Assembly: GCF_019636135.1 (NCBI RefSeq)
Contig: NZ_JAHBYD010000010.1
Span: 1-64,000 of the forward strand
DNA: 64,000 nt
DNA from: Phenylobacterium sp.
Lineage (GTDB): Bacteria > Pseudomonadota > Alphaproteobacteria > Caulobacterales > Caulobacteraceae
Reading direction: 5' to 3'
Made by a program: the position numbers and the translations under genes. The notes below the pieces were generated by a model. It was given only the letters and a program-made list of their open reading frames with translations, ran no database searches and had not been told where the DNA came from. Positions 34,569-42,952 of the stretch are shown in pieces (within the stretch, counting starts at the first letter, position 1; each line of letters opens with the position of its first letter).

Positions 34569-35886
34569 GCGCGGGCGCCCAGGCCTGGAGCCCGGCGCGG
34601 CGGACATCCGCGAAGACGCCGCCGACGCCGACGTGCGCATCGTCACCTTCGGCTGCCGCCTGAACGCCTACGAGAGCGAGGTCATCAGGAAGCGCGCCGC
34701 CGAGGACGGGCTGACCGACGCCGTGGTCTTCAACACCTGCGCGGTGACGGGCGAGGCCGTGCGCCAGGCGCGCCAGGCGATCCGCAAGGCGCGGCGCGAG
34801 CGGCCGGGCGCGAAGCTGATCGTCACGGGCTGCGCCGCGCAGATCGACCCCGCCGCCTTCGGCGCCATGCCCGAGGTGGACCTGGTCCTGGGCAACGCGG
34901 AGAAGAGCGCGGCGGGCGCCTATGCCCCGCAAGCCGAGCCGATGAAGGTCCGCGTCAACGACATCATGAGCGTGCGCGAGACCGCCGGCCACCTGATCGA
35001 CGGGCTGAAGGACCGGGCGCGGGCCTATGTCGAGGTGCAGAACGGCTGCGACCACCGCTGCACCTTCTGCATCATCCCCTACGGCCGCGGGAACTCGCGC
35101 TCGGCGCCGGCCGGCGAGGTGGTCGAGCAGGTGCGCAAGCTGACGGCCCAGGGCTACCGCGAAGTGGTGCTGACCGGCGTGGACGTCACGAGCTGGGGCG
35201 CCGACCTGCCGGGCCGGCCGACGCTGGGCCAGCTCGTGGCGCGCATCCTGAAGCTGGTCCCCGAGTTGCCGCGGCTGCGCCTGTCGTCGATCGACGCCGC
35301 CGAGATCGACCCCGACCTGATGCGCTGCCTGGCCGAGGAGCCGCGGCTGATGCCCTACCTGCACCTGTCGCTGCAGGCAGGCGACGACATGATCCTGAAG
35401 CGGATGAAGCGGCGGCACAGCCGCGCCGACGCGCTGAAGCTGGTGCGCGAGGTGCGCGCGGTCAGGCCCGATACGGCGTTCGGCGCCGACCTGATCGCAG
35501 GCTTCCCGACCGAGACCGACGAGATGTTCGCCAACACGCTGAAGCTGGTCGAGGAGGCCGATCTCGCCTTCCTGCACGTCTTCCCGTTCAGCCCACGGCC
35601 CGGCACGCCCGCGGCGCGCATCCCGCCGGTGAAGCGCGACGTGGTGAAGGCCCGGGCTGCCGCCCTGCGCACAGCGGGCGAGGCGGCGCTGGCGCGGCAT
35701 CTGGGCCGGCAGGCGGGCCGCGTGCTGTCGGGCCTGGTGGAGCGGCCGGGCGTGGCGCGGGCCGAGGACTTCACCGAGATCGCGTTCACGGGCGAGGCGC
35801 CGGTGGGCGAGGTGGTCCGCCTGCGCGTGATCGGACACGACGGCCGGCGCGTGCTGGCCGAGACCCTGGCGATGGAGGCGGCATGA
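34549..35886 (+). CDS. mtaB: tRNA t6A37 methylthiotransferase MtaB
   Basis: 445 residues, starting at a GTG inside the previous gene (20-bp overlap) after AAGGA. The N-terminal UPF0004 domain has three cluster cysteines (IVTFGCRLNAYESE, VVFNTCAVTGEAV, VTGCAAQID). The radical SAM motif CDHRCTFC lies in EVQNGCDHRCTFCIIPYGRG, and a C-terminal TRAM-like domain ends the protein. MtaB converts t6A37 to ms2t6A37 in tRNAs decoding ANN codons. Its stop overlaps the following GFA gene (ATGA). Confidence 0.93.
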   Translation: MSANDPERGRPGLEPGAADIREDAADADVRIVTFGCRLNAYESEVIRKRAAEDGLTDAVVFNTCAVTGEAVRQARQAIRKARRERPGAKLIVTGCAAQIDPAAFGAMPEVDLVLGNAEKSAAGAYAPQAEPMKVRVNDIMSVRETAGHLIDGLKDRARAYVEVQNGCDHRCTFCIIPYGRGNSRSAPAGEVVEQVRKLTAQGYREVVLTGVDVTSWGADLPGRPTLGQLVARILKLVPELPRLRLSSIDAAEIDPDLMRCLAEEPRLMPYLHLSLQAGDDMILKRMKRRHSRADALKLVREVRAVRPDTAFGADLIAGFPTETDEMFANTLKLVEEADLAFLHVFPFSPRPGTPAARIPPVKRDVVKARAAALRTAGEAALARHLGRQAGRVLSGLVERPGVARAEDFTEIAFTGEAPVGEVVRLRVIGHDGRRVLAETLAMEAA

Positions 35887-36317
35887 GTTTCGCGGGCGGA
35901 TGCCAATGCGGCGCGGTGCGGTTCGAGGCGGGGCGGCTGGGCCGCGCCAGCATCTGCCACTGCCGGATGTGCCAGAAGGCGACGGGCGGGTTCTTCGGGC
36001 CCTACGTCGACGTGTTCGAATTCGCCTGGACGAAGGGGCCGCCGCAGTATTTCGCGAGCTCGGCGGCGGTGAAGCGCGGCTTCTGCGCGGCCTGCGGCAC
36101 GCCGCTCAGCTTCGAGATGGGCGAGAACCGCGGCGTCTCGATCGGTGCGCTGGACGACCCGGAGCTTGCGCCGCCCGCCACCCAACTGGTGTGGCCTGAG
36201 AAGCTCTCGTACGTGGACCACCTGGGCGACCTGCCGCACTGGACCAACCCGAAGACCGGCCAGAGCCCGTCCGAGACCTTCGCTAACGTGAAGTCGAACC
36301 AGGACCATCCTTCCTAG
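35883..36317 (+). CDS. GFA-family (glutathione-dependent formaldehyde-activating-like) zinc protein
   Basis: 144 residues. Zinc and glutathione-site cysteines are visible: FAGGCQCGAVRFE, SICHCRMCQKATGG and GFCAACGTPLSFE, the CxCG...CxCxxC...CxxC pattern of GFA-like proteins. Also seen is the aromatic region near FFGPYVDVFEFAW. The family binds glutathione or a related thiol adduct. It closes the dapF operon, overlapping mtaB by four bases, and a repeat element begins at its stop codon. Confidence 0.9.
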   Translation: MSFAGGCQCGAVRFEAGRLGRASICHCRMCQKATGGFFGPYVDVFEFAWTKGPPQYFASSAAVKRGFCAACGTPLSFEMGENRGVSIGALDDPELAPPATQLVWPEKLSYVDHLGDLPHWTNPKTGQSPSETFANVKSNQDHPS

Positions 36318-36450
36318 CTCGTCATCCCCCGGCTTGTCCGGGGGACCCATTGGGCTGTGAGCCGGCCGGAGTCTTGGGCGGCGACGCCGCGCATCGTCGT
36401 AAGCTCACAGCCCAGTGGGTGGCCCGGACAAGCCGGGCCATGACGTTCAG
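36318..36450. repeat. Palindromic repeat, GTCATCCCCCGGCTTGTCCG family
   Basis: Left arm CGTCATCCCCCGGCTTGTCC then GGGGGACCCATTGGGCTGTGAG. Right arm CTCACAGCCCAGTGGGTGGC then CCGGACAAGCCGGGCCATGACGTT. Same family as 2935-3066 and 11840-11970; it sits between convergent genes. Confidence 0.8.
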
Positions 36451-36456
36451 GGGCGT

Positions 36457-37104
36457 TCAGGGACGTTCAGGAGGGGGCGCATCGGGTGGCGTCCGTCCCG
36501 GGAAGCCCGGCATCCGCCAGCCGAACAGCATGGCGCCGGCGCGCAGCGCGAAGGCGCAGAGGAAGCCCACGACGCCGGCGACGGTGGCGGCCACGCCCAT
36601 GGCGTCCAGGCCCACGAAGGCGCCCGCGCCCAGCAGGGCCGGAGTGATGTAGAGTTCGCGCTTCAAGAGGATCGACGGCTCCTCGGCCAGGACGTCGCGG
36701 ATGATGCCGCCGAAGGCCGCGGTCAGCACGCCCATCACGATGGCCGAGAGCGGCGGCACGCCCATGGACAGCGACTTCAGCGCGCCCACGACGCAGTAGG
36801 CGGCCATGCCCAGCGCATCCAGCCAGTTCAGCATCCGCTCCCCGCGCCGGCCCCAGCCGAACACCCAGATCGCGGCGGCCGCGGCCACGCACACGGCCAC
36901 GTACTGCGGCTTGGCCACCCAGAAGACCGGCGCGCCGATCAGGAGGTCGCGCAGGGTGCCGCCGCCCACGCCGGTGACGGCGGCGAAGAAGCCGAAGGTG
37001 ATGATGTCGTGCTTGCGCCGCGCGGCCGCCAGCGCGCCGGTCGCGCCGAACACGGCGACGGCGGCGTAGTCGAGCACCATCAGGGTCGTGGAAAGCGCGT
37101 CCAT
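36457..37104 (-). CDS. TRIC-type cation channel family protein (UPF0126)
   Basis: 215 residues with about seven membrane helices arranged as two repeats. The family motif FGFFAAVTGVGGGTLRDLLI and its second-repeat partner VLTAAFGGIIRDVLAEEPSI are both present, each with the glycine-rich bend. Bacterial TRIC homologues are potassium-selective channels or related transporters (YadS/YicG family). I chose the ATG at 37104 (MDALSTTLMVLDYAAVAVFG). The C-terminus is proline-rich and ends next to a repeat. The gene is divergent from ftsY. Confidence 0.9.
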   Translation of the reverse strand: MDALSTTLMVLDYAAVAVFGATGALAAARRKHDIITFGFFAAVTGVGGGTLRDLLIGAPVFWVAKPQYVAVCVAAAAAIWVFGWGRRGERMLNWLDALGMAAYCVVGALKSLSMGVPPLSAIVMGVLTAAFGGIIRDVLAEEPSILLKRELYITPALLGAGAFVGLDAMGVAATVAGVVGFLCAFALRAGAMLFGWRMPGFPGRTPPDAPPPERP

Positions 37105-37163
37105 TCGTCCCTTGATGCGGTGGCGCGTGACGCGGGGCAAGTCGCCCGCTAGAAGGCGCGCCC

Positions 37164-38108
37164 ATGTCTGAACCCAAACGCGGCTGGTTCGCGCGACTTA
37201 CCGAAGGGCTGACCAAGTCGTCGAAGCAGATGGGCGAGCAGATCGCCCAGGTGTTCGTCGCCAAGGAGCCGCTCACCCAGGCCAAGCTCGACGAGCTGGA
37301 GGAGATGCTGATCGAGGCCGACCTCGGCCCGCATTCGGCCGCGCGCATCACCGAGCGCTTCGCCGCCGAGAAGTTCGGCAAGGACGTCGACGAGGCCGAG
37401 ATCCGCGAGGCGCTGGGCAAGGCGATCGGCGAGGAGCTGTCGAGCCGCGAGGGGTCGTTCGACCCGCTCTCGGGGCCGCGGCCGTATGTCGTGCTGTTCA
37501 TCGGCGTGAACGGCTCGGGCAAGACCACCACCCTGGGCAAGGTCGCCACCGACCTGCGCCGGCGCGGCGCCAAGGTGCTGGTGGTGGCGGGTGACACCTT
37601 CCGCGCGGCGGCGGTGGAGCAGCTCAAGGTTTGGGCCGAGCGGGCCGGGGCCGACTTCCTGGGCCGCCCGACGGGATCGGATGCGGCCGGCCTCGCGTTC
37701 GACGCCGTGCAGAAGGCCAGGGACGAGGGTTACGACGTGGTGCTCGTCGATACCGCCGGCCGGTTGCAGAACAAGCAGGGCCTGATGGACGAGCTTCTGA
37801 AGATCATCCGCGTGGTGAAGAAGGTCGACCCTGACGCGCCGCACGAAACGCTGCTGGTGCTGGACGCCACGGTGGGCCGCAACGCGCTGGCCCAGGAGAA
37901 CATCTTCGGCAACCAGATCGGCGTCTCGGGCATCGTGATGACCAAGCTGGACGGCACGGCGCGCGGCGGCGTGCTGGTGCCCGTGGCCCAGGCGTCGGAC
38001 AGCCCCATCAAGCTGATCGGCGTGGGCGAGGGCGTGGACGACCTGCAGCCCTTCGATGCGCGCGCGTTCGCCCGCGGCCTGGTGGGCCTTTCGGAGCCGG
38101 TGCGATGA
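37164..38108 (+). CDS. ftsY: Signal recognition particle receptor FtsY
   Basis: 314 residues. It starts with a short amphipathic helix (KRGWFARLTEGLTKSSKQMG) rather than a long acidic A domain, then N and G domains with FIGVNGSGKTTTLGKVATDL, AGDTFRAAAVEQLKVWAERA, VDTAGRLQNKQGLMDEL, VMTKLDGTARGGVLVPVAQ and SPIKLIGVGEGVDDLQPFDA. It docks Ffh-ribosome complexes at the membrane. Its stop overlaps ispZ by four bases. Confidence 0.97.
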   Translation: MSEPKRGWFARLTEGLTKSSKQMGEQIAQVFVAKEPLTQAKLDELEEMLIEADLGPHSAARITERFAAEKFGKDVDEAEIREALGKAIGEELSSREGSFDPLSGPRPYVVLFIGVNGSGKTTTLGKVATDLRRRGAKVLVVAGDTFRAAAVEQLKVWAERAGADFLGRPTGSDAAGLAFDAVQKARDEGYDVVLVDTAGRLQNKQGLMDELLKIIRVVKKVDPDAPHETLLVLDATVGRNALAQENIFGNQIGVSGIVMTKLDGTARGGVLVPVAQASDSPIKLIGVGEGVDDLQPFDARAFARGLVGLSEPVR

Positions 38109-38689
38109 GCGATGCCAGCAAGCGGCACTGGGTGCGCTGGTTCGTCGACTATTCGGCGCTGGCGGTGTTCCTCGTGGCCTTCTTCGCGACCGGCCGCGAC
38201 CTGCAGAAGGCGACCTGGGCGCTGGTGGCCGGCTCGGCGCTCGCGCTGGCGGTGGGCCTGGCGGTCGAGCGGCGGATCGCGCCGTTCCCGGCCATCGCCG
38301 GCGGCGCGGCGCTGCTGTTCGGCGGCCTGTCGCTGCTGTTCCACGACCCGCGGGTGCTGAAGATCAAGCCGACGGTCATGAACGGCCTCTTCGGCGCCGC
38401 CCTGTTCGGCGGCCTCCTGCTGGGCAAGAACCCGCTGAAGCTGGTGCTGGCCGACGCGTTCGAGATGCCCAACGACGTGTGGCGGACGCTGACGGTCCGC
38501 TACGGGCTGATGTTCTTCGCGCTCGCGGCGCTGAACGAGGCGGTCTGGCGCACGCAATCCGACGCGACCTGGGTGCTCTTTCGCTTCCCCGGCCTGATGA
38601 TCCTGACGCTGGTCTTCACGCTGACGCAGGTGCCGCTTCTGATGAAGTACGTGAAGGCCGAGGACATGCCCCCGCCGCCGACCGAGTAG
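38105..38689 (+). CDS. ispZ: Inner membrane-spanning septation protein IspZ/YciB
   Basis: 194 residues, about five membrane helices. Typical features are the YSALAVFLVAFFATGRDLQK opening, FHDPRVLKIKPTVMNGLFGA and NEAVWRTQSDATWVLFRF. IspZ/YciB is needed for proper septation and envelope synthesis. Overlap with ftsY (ATGA) indicates a two-gene operon. It ends 2 bp before the convergent small gene. Confidence 0.93.
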   Translation: MSDASKRHWVRWFVDYSALAVFLVAFFATGRDLQKATWALVAGSALALAVGLAVERRIAPFPAIAGGAALLFGGLSLLFHDPRVLKIKPTVMNGLFGAALFGGLLLGKNPLKLVLADAFEMPNDVWRTLTVRYGLMFFALAALNEAVWRTQSDATWVLFRFPGLMILTLVFTLTQVPLLMKYVKAEDMPPPPTE

Positions 38690-38691
38690 GC

Positions 38692-38880
38692 TCAGCCCTT
38701 CGGGAAGCAGATGTTGGCGGGGCGCAGGTGCGGGGTCGCGAGGCGGCTGTAGGACGGGTCCGGCAGGCCGCCCACGATCAGGTCGAGAAGCTCGGCGCCG
38801 CCGCCCGCGGGCGGCGGCTCGCCGTAGAGCTGGCGCCACAGGGCGGCAGCCTCCTCGTAGATGCGCTCGTTCCGTCCCAT
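38692..38880 (-). CDS. Small hypothetical protein (62 aa)
   Basis: MGRNERIYEEAAALWRQLYG, then a Pro/Gly-rich turn, then ELLDLIVGGLPDPSYSRLAT and a short tail. No signal peptide or membrane segment. I do not recognise a family, but composition, third-position G/C and placement between ispZ and the next gene favour a true gene. A TTAA-N7-TTAT sequence resembling a CtrA site lies 60-74 bp upstream. Confidence 0.6.
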   Translation of the reverse strand: MGRNERIYEEAAALWRQLYGEPPPAGGGAELLDLIVGGLPDPSYSRLATPHLRPANICFPKG

Positions 38881-38939
38881 CGCACTGACAATTGGCCGTA
38901 TCTGGCTACAGAACCCGGAAGATGGACAGGCGTTCCCGG

Positions 38940-38954
38940 ATAAATTGTAGTTAA
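38940..38954 (-). promoter_or_regulatory. CtrA-like site upstream of the 62-aa gene
   Basis: On the minus strand TTAA-CTACAAT-TTAT, one base from the TTAA-N7-TTAA consensus of the Caulobacterales cell-cycle regulator CtrA. It stands out in an AT-poor genome, but one mismatch makes it uncertain. Confidence 0.4.
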
Positions 38955-38989
38955 TTGCGCGGCTTAGCCGTGGAACCCGCGGCGGTGGG

Positions 38990-39247
38990 CTAGACCCGGA
39001 TGTCGATCAGCGAGCCGGGCCGCAGGATCTTCTGGGGCGCCTCGGCCGGTTGGACCGCCGCCGTGCGGAGCGCGGGCTGGGCGGTGGACGTCGCGGCCAT
39101 GGGGGCGGCGGGCTGCGTGGGCGCGCCGGCCTGGCGCAGCGCCGCGTCGAAGAAGGCGCGCGCAGCGGCGGCCTTGGCCGGGTCCTGGGGCTGGGCCTGG
39201 GGGCCGTGGCCGCCGGGCGGCAGGAGGTCGGGGCGGATCGTCGTCAC
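38990..39247 (-). CDS. Small hypothetical protein (85 aa)
   Basis: GTG start, beginning TTIRPDLLPPGGHGPQAQPQ, then an Ala-rich helix (KAAAARAFFDAALRQAGAPT), a low-complexity middle and a conserved-looking end (KILRPGSLIDIRV). Not recognised. The rich Pro/Ala/Gln composition suggests a flexible protein, perhaps with a short beta C-terminus binding a partner. It is independent of dsbE, which lies 62 bp downstream on the same strand. Confidence 0.6.
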   Translation of the reverse strand: MTTIRPDLLPPGGHGPQAQPQDPAKAAAARAFFDAALRQAGAPTQPAAPMAATSTAQPALRTAAVQPAEAPQKILRPGSLIDIRV

Positions 39248-39308
39248 GGGTCGCCAACATGGTTAACGGAGCGCAGGCGCAAACTGCCGCTTCGTCCTCA
39301 ACGCCGGG

Positions 39309-39827
39309 TTAACGCGCGCGGTTCGCGAGGTTCTGGGCGGCGGCCTCGTCCAGCGGGCCGGTGTGCTTGTCCAGCACCTTGCCGTCGCGGCCGATCAGGT
39401 AGGTCTCGGGCACGCCCGTGACGCCGAAATCGACGCCCGCCCGGCCGTCGCGGTCGACCAGGACCTGCGCGAACGGATCGCCGAGGCGGGTGAGGAAGGC
39501 CCGGGTGTTGGTGGGGGCGTCCTTGTAGGCGATGCCGACGACGCGGACGCCGCGGCCCTTCAGGCCCATCAGCACCGGGTGCTCGATCTCGCAGGGAGCG
39601 CACCAGGAGGCGAAGAAGTTGACCAGGATCGGCCCTTCGGAGGCGGCCGCCGCCGGGATGCGCACCGGCTGGCCCCCGGCGAGCGCAGGCAGCGTCAGGT
39701 CCGGGACCTGGCGGCCGACGAGCGCCTTGGGCTGCACCTGCGGGTCGCGCTTCAGGGCGAAGACATAGAAGAGCCCGCCCAGCGCCACGAGCGCCACGAG
39801 CGGCAGGGCGGCCAGCCAGCGGCTCAC
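39309..39827 (-). CDS. dsbE: Thiol:disulfide interchange protein DsbE/CcmG
   Basis: 172 residues. One N-terminal membrane anchor (about 5-24) and a periplasmic thioredoxin fold with the CxxC in FFASWCAPCEIEHP. GIAYKDAPTNTRAFL and TGVPETYLIGRDGKVL (with the cis-proline loop) mark CcmG/DsbE, which reduces the heme-binding cysteines of apocytochrome c. It is the last gene of the ccm group on the minus strand. Confidence 0.94.
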   Translation of the reverse strand: MSRWLAALPLVALVALGGLFYVFALKRDPQVQPKALVGRQVPDLTLPALAGGQPVRIPAAAASEGPILVNFFASWCAPCEIEHPVLMGLKGRGVRVVGIAYKDAPTNTRAFLTRLGDPFAQVLVDRDGRAGVDFGVTGVPETYLIGRDGKVLDKHTGPLDEAAAQNLANRAR

Positions 39828-39905
39828 CCTACTTCGCGCCCTTCGGGCGCTTCGAAGGGCAAGTCCGATGGAGGGCCTGTTCTCCGGAGCCTTGGCGAAG
39901 GCGGG

Positions 39906-40043
39906 TCACTTTCCGTCCAGTTCCTCGAAGCGCCTTTTCCAGCGGGCGGCGTGGGCGAGCGCGCTCCAGGCCATCGCGGCGAAGACGATCCCCGTGACGG
40001 CGAAGGCCGGGACGATGAACTCGGCGTACTTGAAGTCGAACAT
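39906..40043 (-). CDS. ccmD: Heme exporter protein D (CcmD)
   Basis: A 45-residue protein. It reads MFDFKYAEFIVPAFAVTGIV, a single membrane helix, then ALAHAARWKRRFEEL, the usual CcmD pattern of an N-terminal aromatic segment, one helix and a basic tail. CcmD stabilises CcmE association with CcmC. It lies between ccmC (13 bp upstream) and dsbE (78 bp downstream), the expected position. Confidence 0.9.
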   Translation of the reverse strand: MFDFKYAEFIVPAFAVTGIVFAAMAWSALAHAARWKRRFEELDGK

Positions 40044-40056
40044 CGGGCCCCTTCTC

Positions 40057-40785
40057 TCAGGCTCTCGCAGCCCGGAGCGCGGCGGCCTCGGCGCGGCGGC
40101 GCCAGACCTCGCCGCGGATACGCACCAGCCAGAGCGACCCGAAGGCGGCCATGTAGGCGAGCGCCATGATCAGCAGCGGGTGCAGGAAGACGGGCGCCAG
40201 CGTCGGCCCGTCGGCGCGGAACACCGACGCGCCCTGGTGCAGCGTGTTCCACCATTCGACGCTGAAGTGGACGATGGGCAGGTTGACCGCGCCGACCAGC
40301 GCCAGGATGGCGGCCGCGCGCGCGGCCTTGGCCTCGTCGTCGAGCGAGGCCCGCAGCGCCATGTAGGCGAGGTAGAGCAGGAACAGCACCAGCACCGACG
40401 TCAGCCGCGCGTCCCAGACCCAGTAGGCGCCCCACATCGGCCGACCCCAGAGCGAGCCCGTGACCAGCGCCAGGAAGGTGAAGGCCGCGCCCAGGGGAGC
40501 GGCGGCCTGGGCCGCGGCGTCGGCCAGCACGTGGCGGAAGATCAGCGACAGGAAGCTCGCCCCCGCCAGGCAGACGTAGATGAACATGCACAGCCACGCG
40601 GCGGGCACGTGGATGAACATGATCCGGACCGTCTGGCCCTGCTGGTAGTCGTCGGGGACATTGAAGCCCAGCGTCAGGCCCCAGGCGGCGAGGCCCAGCG
40701 CGACCGCGCCGAGCAGCGGGGCCGCCCAGCGCGAGAACGCCATGAAGCGCTCGGGATTCGACAGGAAGGCGGGCGCCCAGCTCAT
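40057..40785 (-). CDS. ccmC: Heme exporter / heme-handling protein CcmC
   Basis: 242 residues, six membrane helices. The tryptophan-rich heme-handling motif is in GRPMWGAYWVWDARLTSVLV. IMFIHVPAAWLCMFIYVCLA and the histidine in VHFSVEWWNTLHQG are also present. CcmC attaches heme to CcmE in the periplasm. Located between a Spy-like gene and ccmD on the minus strand. Confidence 0.95.
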   Translation of the reverse strand: MSWAPAFLSNPERFMAFSRWAAPLLGAVALGLAAWGLTLGFNVPDDYQQGQTVRIMFIHVPAAWLCMFIYVCLAGASFLSLIFRHVLADAAAQAAAPLGAAFTFLALVTGSLWGRPMWGAYWVWDARLTSVLVLFLLYLAYMALRASLDDEAKAARAAAILALVGAVNLPIVHFSVEWWNTLHQGASVFRADGPTLAPVFLHPLLIMALAYMAAFGSLWLVRIRGEVWRRRAEAAALRAARA

Positions 40786-40831
40786 GCCCTTCGCATAGGG
40801 CCGGCGCGCCCGCGTCGCAAGCCGGCTGGCG

Positions 40832-41584
40832 CTACCAGCGTGGCGGCGCGGGCGGGACCGGCGGCACGGGCGGAATCGGCGGGGCGTGCGCCACGCGCAC
40901 CGGCAGGATCATGGGCCCCACCGACGGGCCGACCATCATCAGGATCGGCATGCCGTCGAAGGCCTTCTTCTGCTGGGCGTCGAGCTGCGCGTAGAAGGCC
41001 TTGATGGCGGCGATCCTGCGGTTGGCCTCGGCCTGCTGGGCGGCCATCCGCGACTGCATGTCGTCGAGGCGTTGCAGGGTGCTGCGGCCGCTGTCGCGAT
41101 CGTGGTCGAAGCGCACCATCGTATCCTTGCCGTCGGGGCGTCGCGTCGCGGCGAGGAAGGCGGCGAGCGCCGGCTTCTGGTCGGCGCGGAGCTTCAGGGC
41201 GTCGGTGAGGTGATCCTCGCGGTCCATGCCCCGCGAGACGTAGATGAGATCGCCGTCGCGGCGGGCGGCGCGGGCCGCTTCGAGGGCGGCGTCGCGCACA
41301 CGTTCCCCCGCCTCGCGGGCCCGTTCGCCGGCTTCCCGCGCGCGCTCGGCGGCGGCGCGGGCGCGGTCCTGGGCGTCCTCGCGGGCTTCGCGGGCGTTGT
41401 CGCGCGCCTCCCGCGCCCGGTCCTGAGCCTCCCGGGCGATGTTGCGGCCGTCCTCGACGGCGGCGCGCGCGTCGGCTTCGGCCTGGCGGGCGGCGTCCTC
41501 GGGTCCGTAGGCGGCGGCGACCGCGGCCCCGGCGCACAGGGCGAGGGCGGCGCCGGCCAGCAGCCAGGTCTTCGTGGGGGTCAT
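40832..41584 (-). CDS. Spy/LTXXQ-type periplasmic protein with long helical arm, inside the ccm group
   Basis: 250 residues. Signal peptide (TKTWLLAGAALALCAGAAVA), then about 90 residues of near-continuous Arg/Ala/Glu/Asp helix built of repeats such as REAQDRARE and RAREAGERA, then a region HLTDALKLRADQKPALAAFL and AFYAQLDAQQKKAFDGMPIL that fits the LTXXQ motif of Spy/CpxP-like chaperones or metal sensors. The end is Pro-rich (HAPPIPPVPPVPPAPP). It lies between ccmB and ccmC, where it is not part of the classic order. A chaperone for periplasmic assembly is possible but unproven. Confidence 0.75.
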   Translation of the reverse strand: MTPTKTWLLAGAALALCAGAAVAAAYGPEDAARQAEADARAAVEDGRNIAREAQDRAREARDNAREAREDAQDRARAAAERAREAGERAREAGERVRDAALEAARAARRDGDLIYVSRGMDREDHLTDALKLRADQKPALAAFLAATRRPDGKDTMVRFDHDRDSGRSTLQRLDDMQSRMAAQQAEANRRIAAIKAFYAQLDAQQKKAFDGMPILMMVGPSVGPMILPVRVAHAPPIPPVPPVPPAPPRW

Positions 41585-41670
41585 GTCTGCGTGTCCTGCA
41601 AGAGGCGGGATTCCCTTCGCCGCCAGCATGCGGCGTGGAGCGCAGGAGGCCAGTTAAGCTTTGGTCATGC

Positions 41671-42336
41671 TCACGAAAGCGCATTGCGGCAGGCCGCCGC
41701 CATGGCGACCGGGCCGATCGCGAGCGCCCCCAGGGCGTAGGCGCCCAGCAAGGCGAAGCCGCCGCTCCAGGGCAGCCCGCCGGCGAAGGCGTCGAGCACC
41801 CCGCCGCCGAAGATCACCGGCGGCACGAAGAGCGGCAGCACGATCACCGCCGTCAGCAACCCGCCCCGCCGCGCGCCCAGGCTGAGCGCCGCGCCGATCC
41901 CGCCCACGAACGCGAAGGCGAGACCGCCCAGCAGCGCGCAGGCGAAGGCCAGCGGCGCGAGGTCCGGGCCGGCGCCCAGCGAGATGGCGGCGATGGGCGC
42001 CGCCAGCGCCAGCGGCGCGCCGTTGGCCAGCCACTGGCCCAGGCACTTGATCAGGCAGGTGAGCTCCAGCGGGACCGGCGAGAGGAAGAGCTGGTCCAGC
42101 GCCCCGTCCTCGTAGTCGCGCTCGAAGAGGCGTTCGAGGCTGAGCAGCGAGGCCAGCGCCAGGGCCACCCAGGCCGCGCCCGGCGCGATGGCGGCGAGGC
42201 GCGTGGGCTCCGAGCCGATGGCGAGCGGCAGGAAGGTGGTGACCCCGGCGTAGAAGCCCACGGCCACCAGCGGCCCGCCGCCGCGGCCCCAGGCCAGCGC
42301 CGTCTCGCGGCCGAGCAGGGCGAGGAGCCGGCTCAC
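41671..42336 (-). CDS. ccmB: Heme exporter subunit CcmB
   Basis: 221 residues, six membrane helices, GTG start overlapping the ccmA stop (GTGA). Family features: [33 protein letters not shown] and the glycine-rich helices. It pairs with CcmA to form the ABC transporter releasing holo-CcmE from CcmC. Normal length. Confidence 0.95.
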   Translation of the reverse strand: MSRLLALLGRETALAWGRGGGPLVAVGFYAGVTTFLPLAIGSEPTRLAAIAPGAAWVALALASLLSLERLFERDYEDGALDQLFLSPVPLELTCLIKCLGQWLANGAPLALAAPIAAISLGAGPDLAPLAFACALLGGLAFAFVGGIGAALSLGARRGGLLTAVIVLPLFVPPVIFGGGVLDAFAGGLPWSGGFALLGAYALGALAIGPVAMAAACRNALS

Positions 42337-42935
42337 GCGGGCAGCTCCAGGCTCACCGTCGGGATCGGCAGGGGGTCGTGTACGGCGGCCAGGATCAGGC
42401 CGCCGCCGTCGAGGTGCCGGCGCATCAGGTCGCCGAACGCCTCGCGCCAGCGGGCGTCGAGGGGGCTCAGGGGCTCGTCCAGCAGCCAGAGCGCCCGCGG
42501 CGCGGCCAGCAGGCGCGCCATCGCGAGCCGCCGCCGCTGGCCGGCGGACAGGCGGCGCACCTCCAGCGGCAGCAGGGTGTCCAGTTCGAGCGTCCGGGCC
42601 GCCTCGCGGGCCGACGCGTCGGTCCCGCCGCACCAGCGGCTCCAGAACGCCAGCTCCTCGGCCGCCGTCCGCGACGGCTTCAGCCCGTCGGCATGGCCCA
42701 CCATGTGCAGGCCGCCGCCCCGCGCCGCCTCGACGTCCGCCGCGCCGAACCCGATCGACCCCGCCTCCAGGCGCACGAACCCGGCCACGGCCCGCAGCAG
42801 GCTGGTCTTCCCCGACCCGTTCGGCCCCGTCAGCGCACACGCCTGCCCCGCCGCCAACTCCAGCGACACCCCCTCGAACAGCAGCCGCCCGCCCCGGCGG
42901 ATCGCGGTGTCCTTGATGGAAAGCGCAGTGATCAA
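42333..42935 (-). CDS. ccmA: Cytochrome c biogenesis ATP-binding protein CcmA
   Basis: 200 residues, an ABC ATPase. Walker A in [18 protein letters not shown], signature [17 protein letters not shown], Walker B in [16 protein letters not shown] and the H-loop in [31 protein letters not shown] is typical of CcmA. It provides ATP hydrolysis for the CcmAB transporter. It is the first gene of the ccm cluster, directly beside the GxxExxY inverted-repeat element. Confidence 0.95.
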   Translation of the reverse strand: MITALSIKDTAIRRGGRLLFEGVSLELAAGQACALTGPNGSGKTSLLRAVAGFVRLEAGSIGFGAADVEAARGGGLHMVGHADGLKPSRTAAEELAFWSRWCGGTDASAREAARTLELDTLLPLEVRRLSAGQRRRLAMARLLAAPRALWLLDEPLSPLDARWREAFGDLMRRHLDGGGLILAAVHDPLPIPTVSLELPA

Positions 42936-42952
42936 GTGAGCGCCCCTGATTC

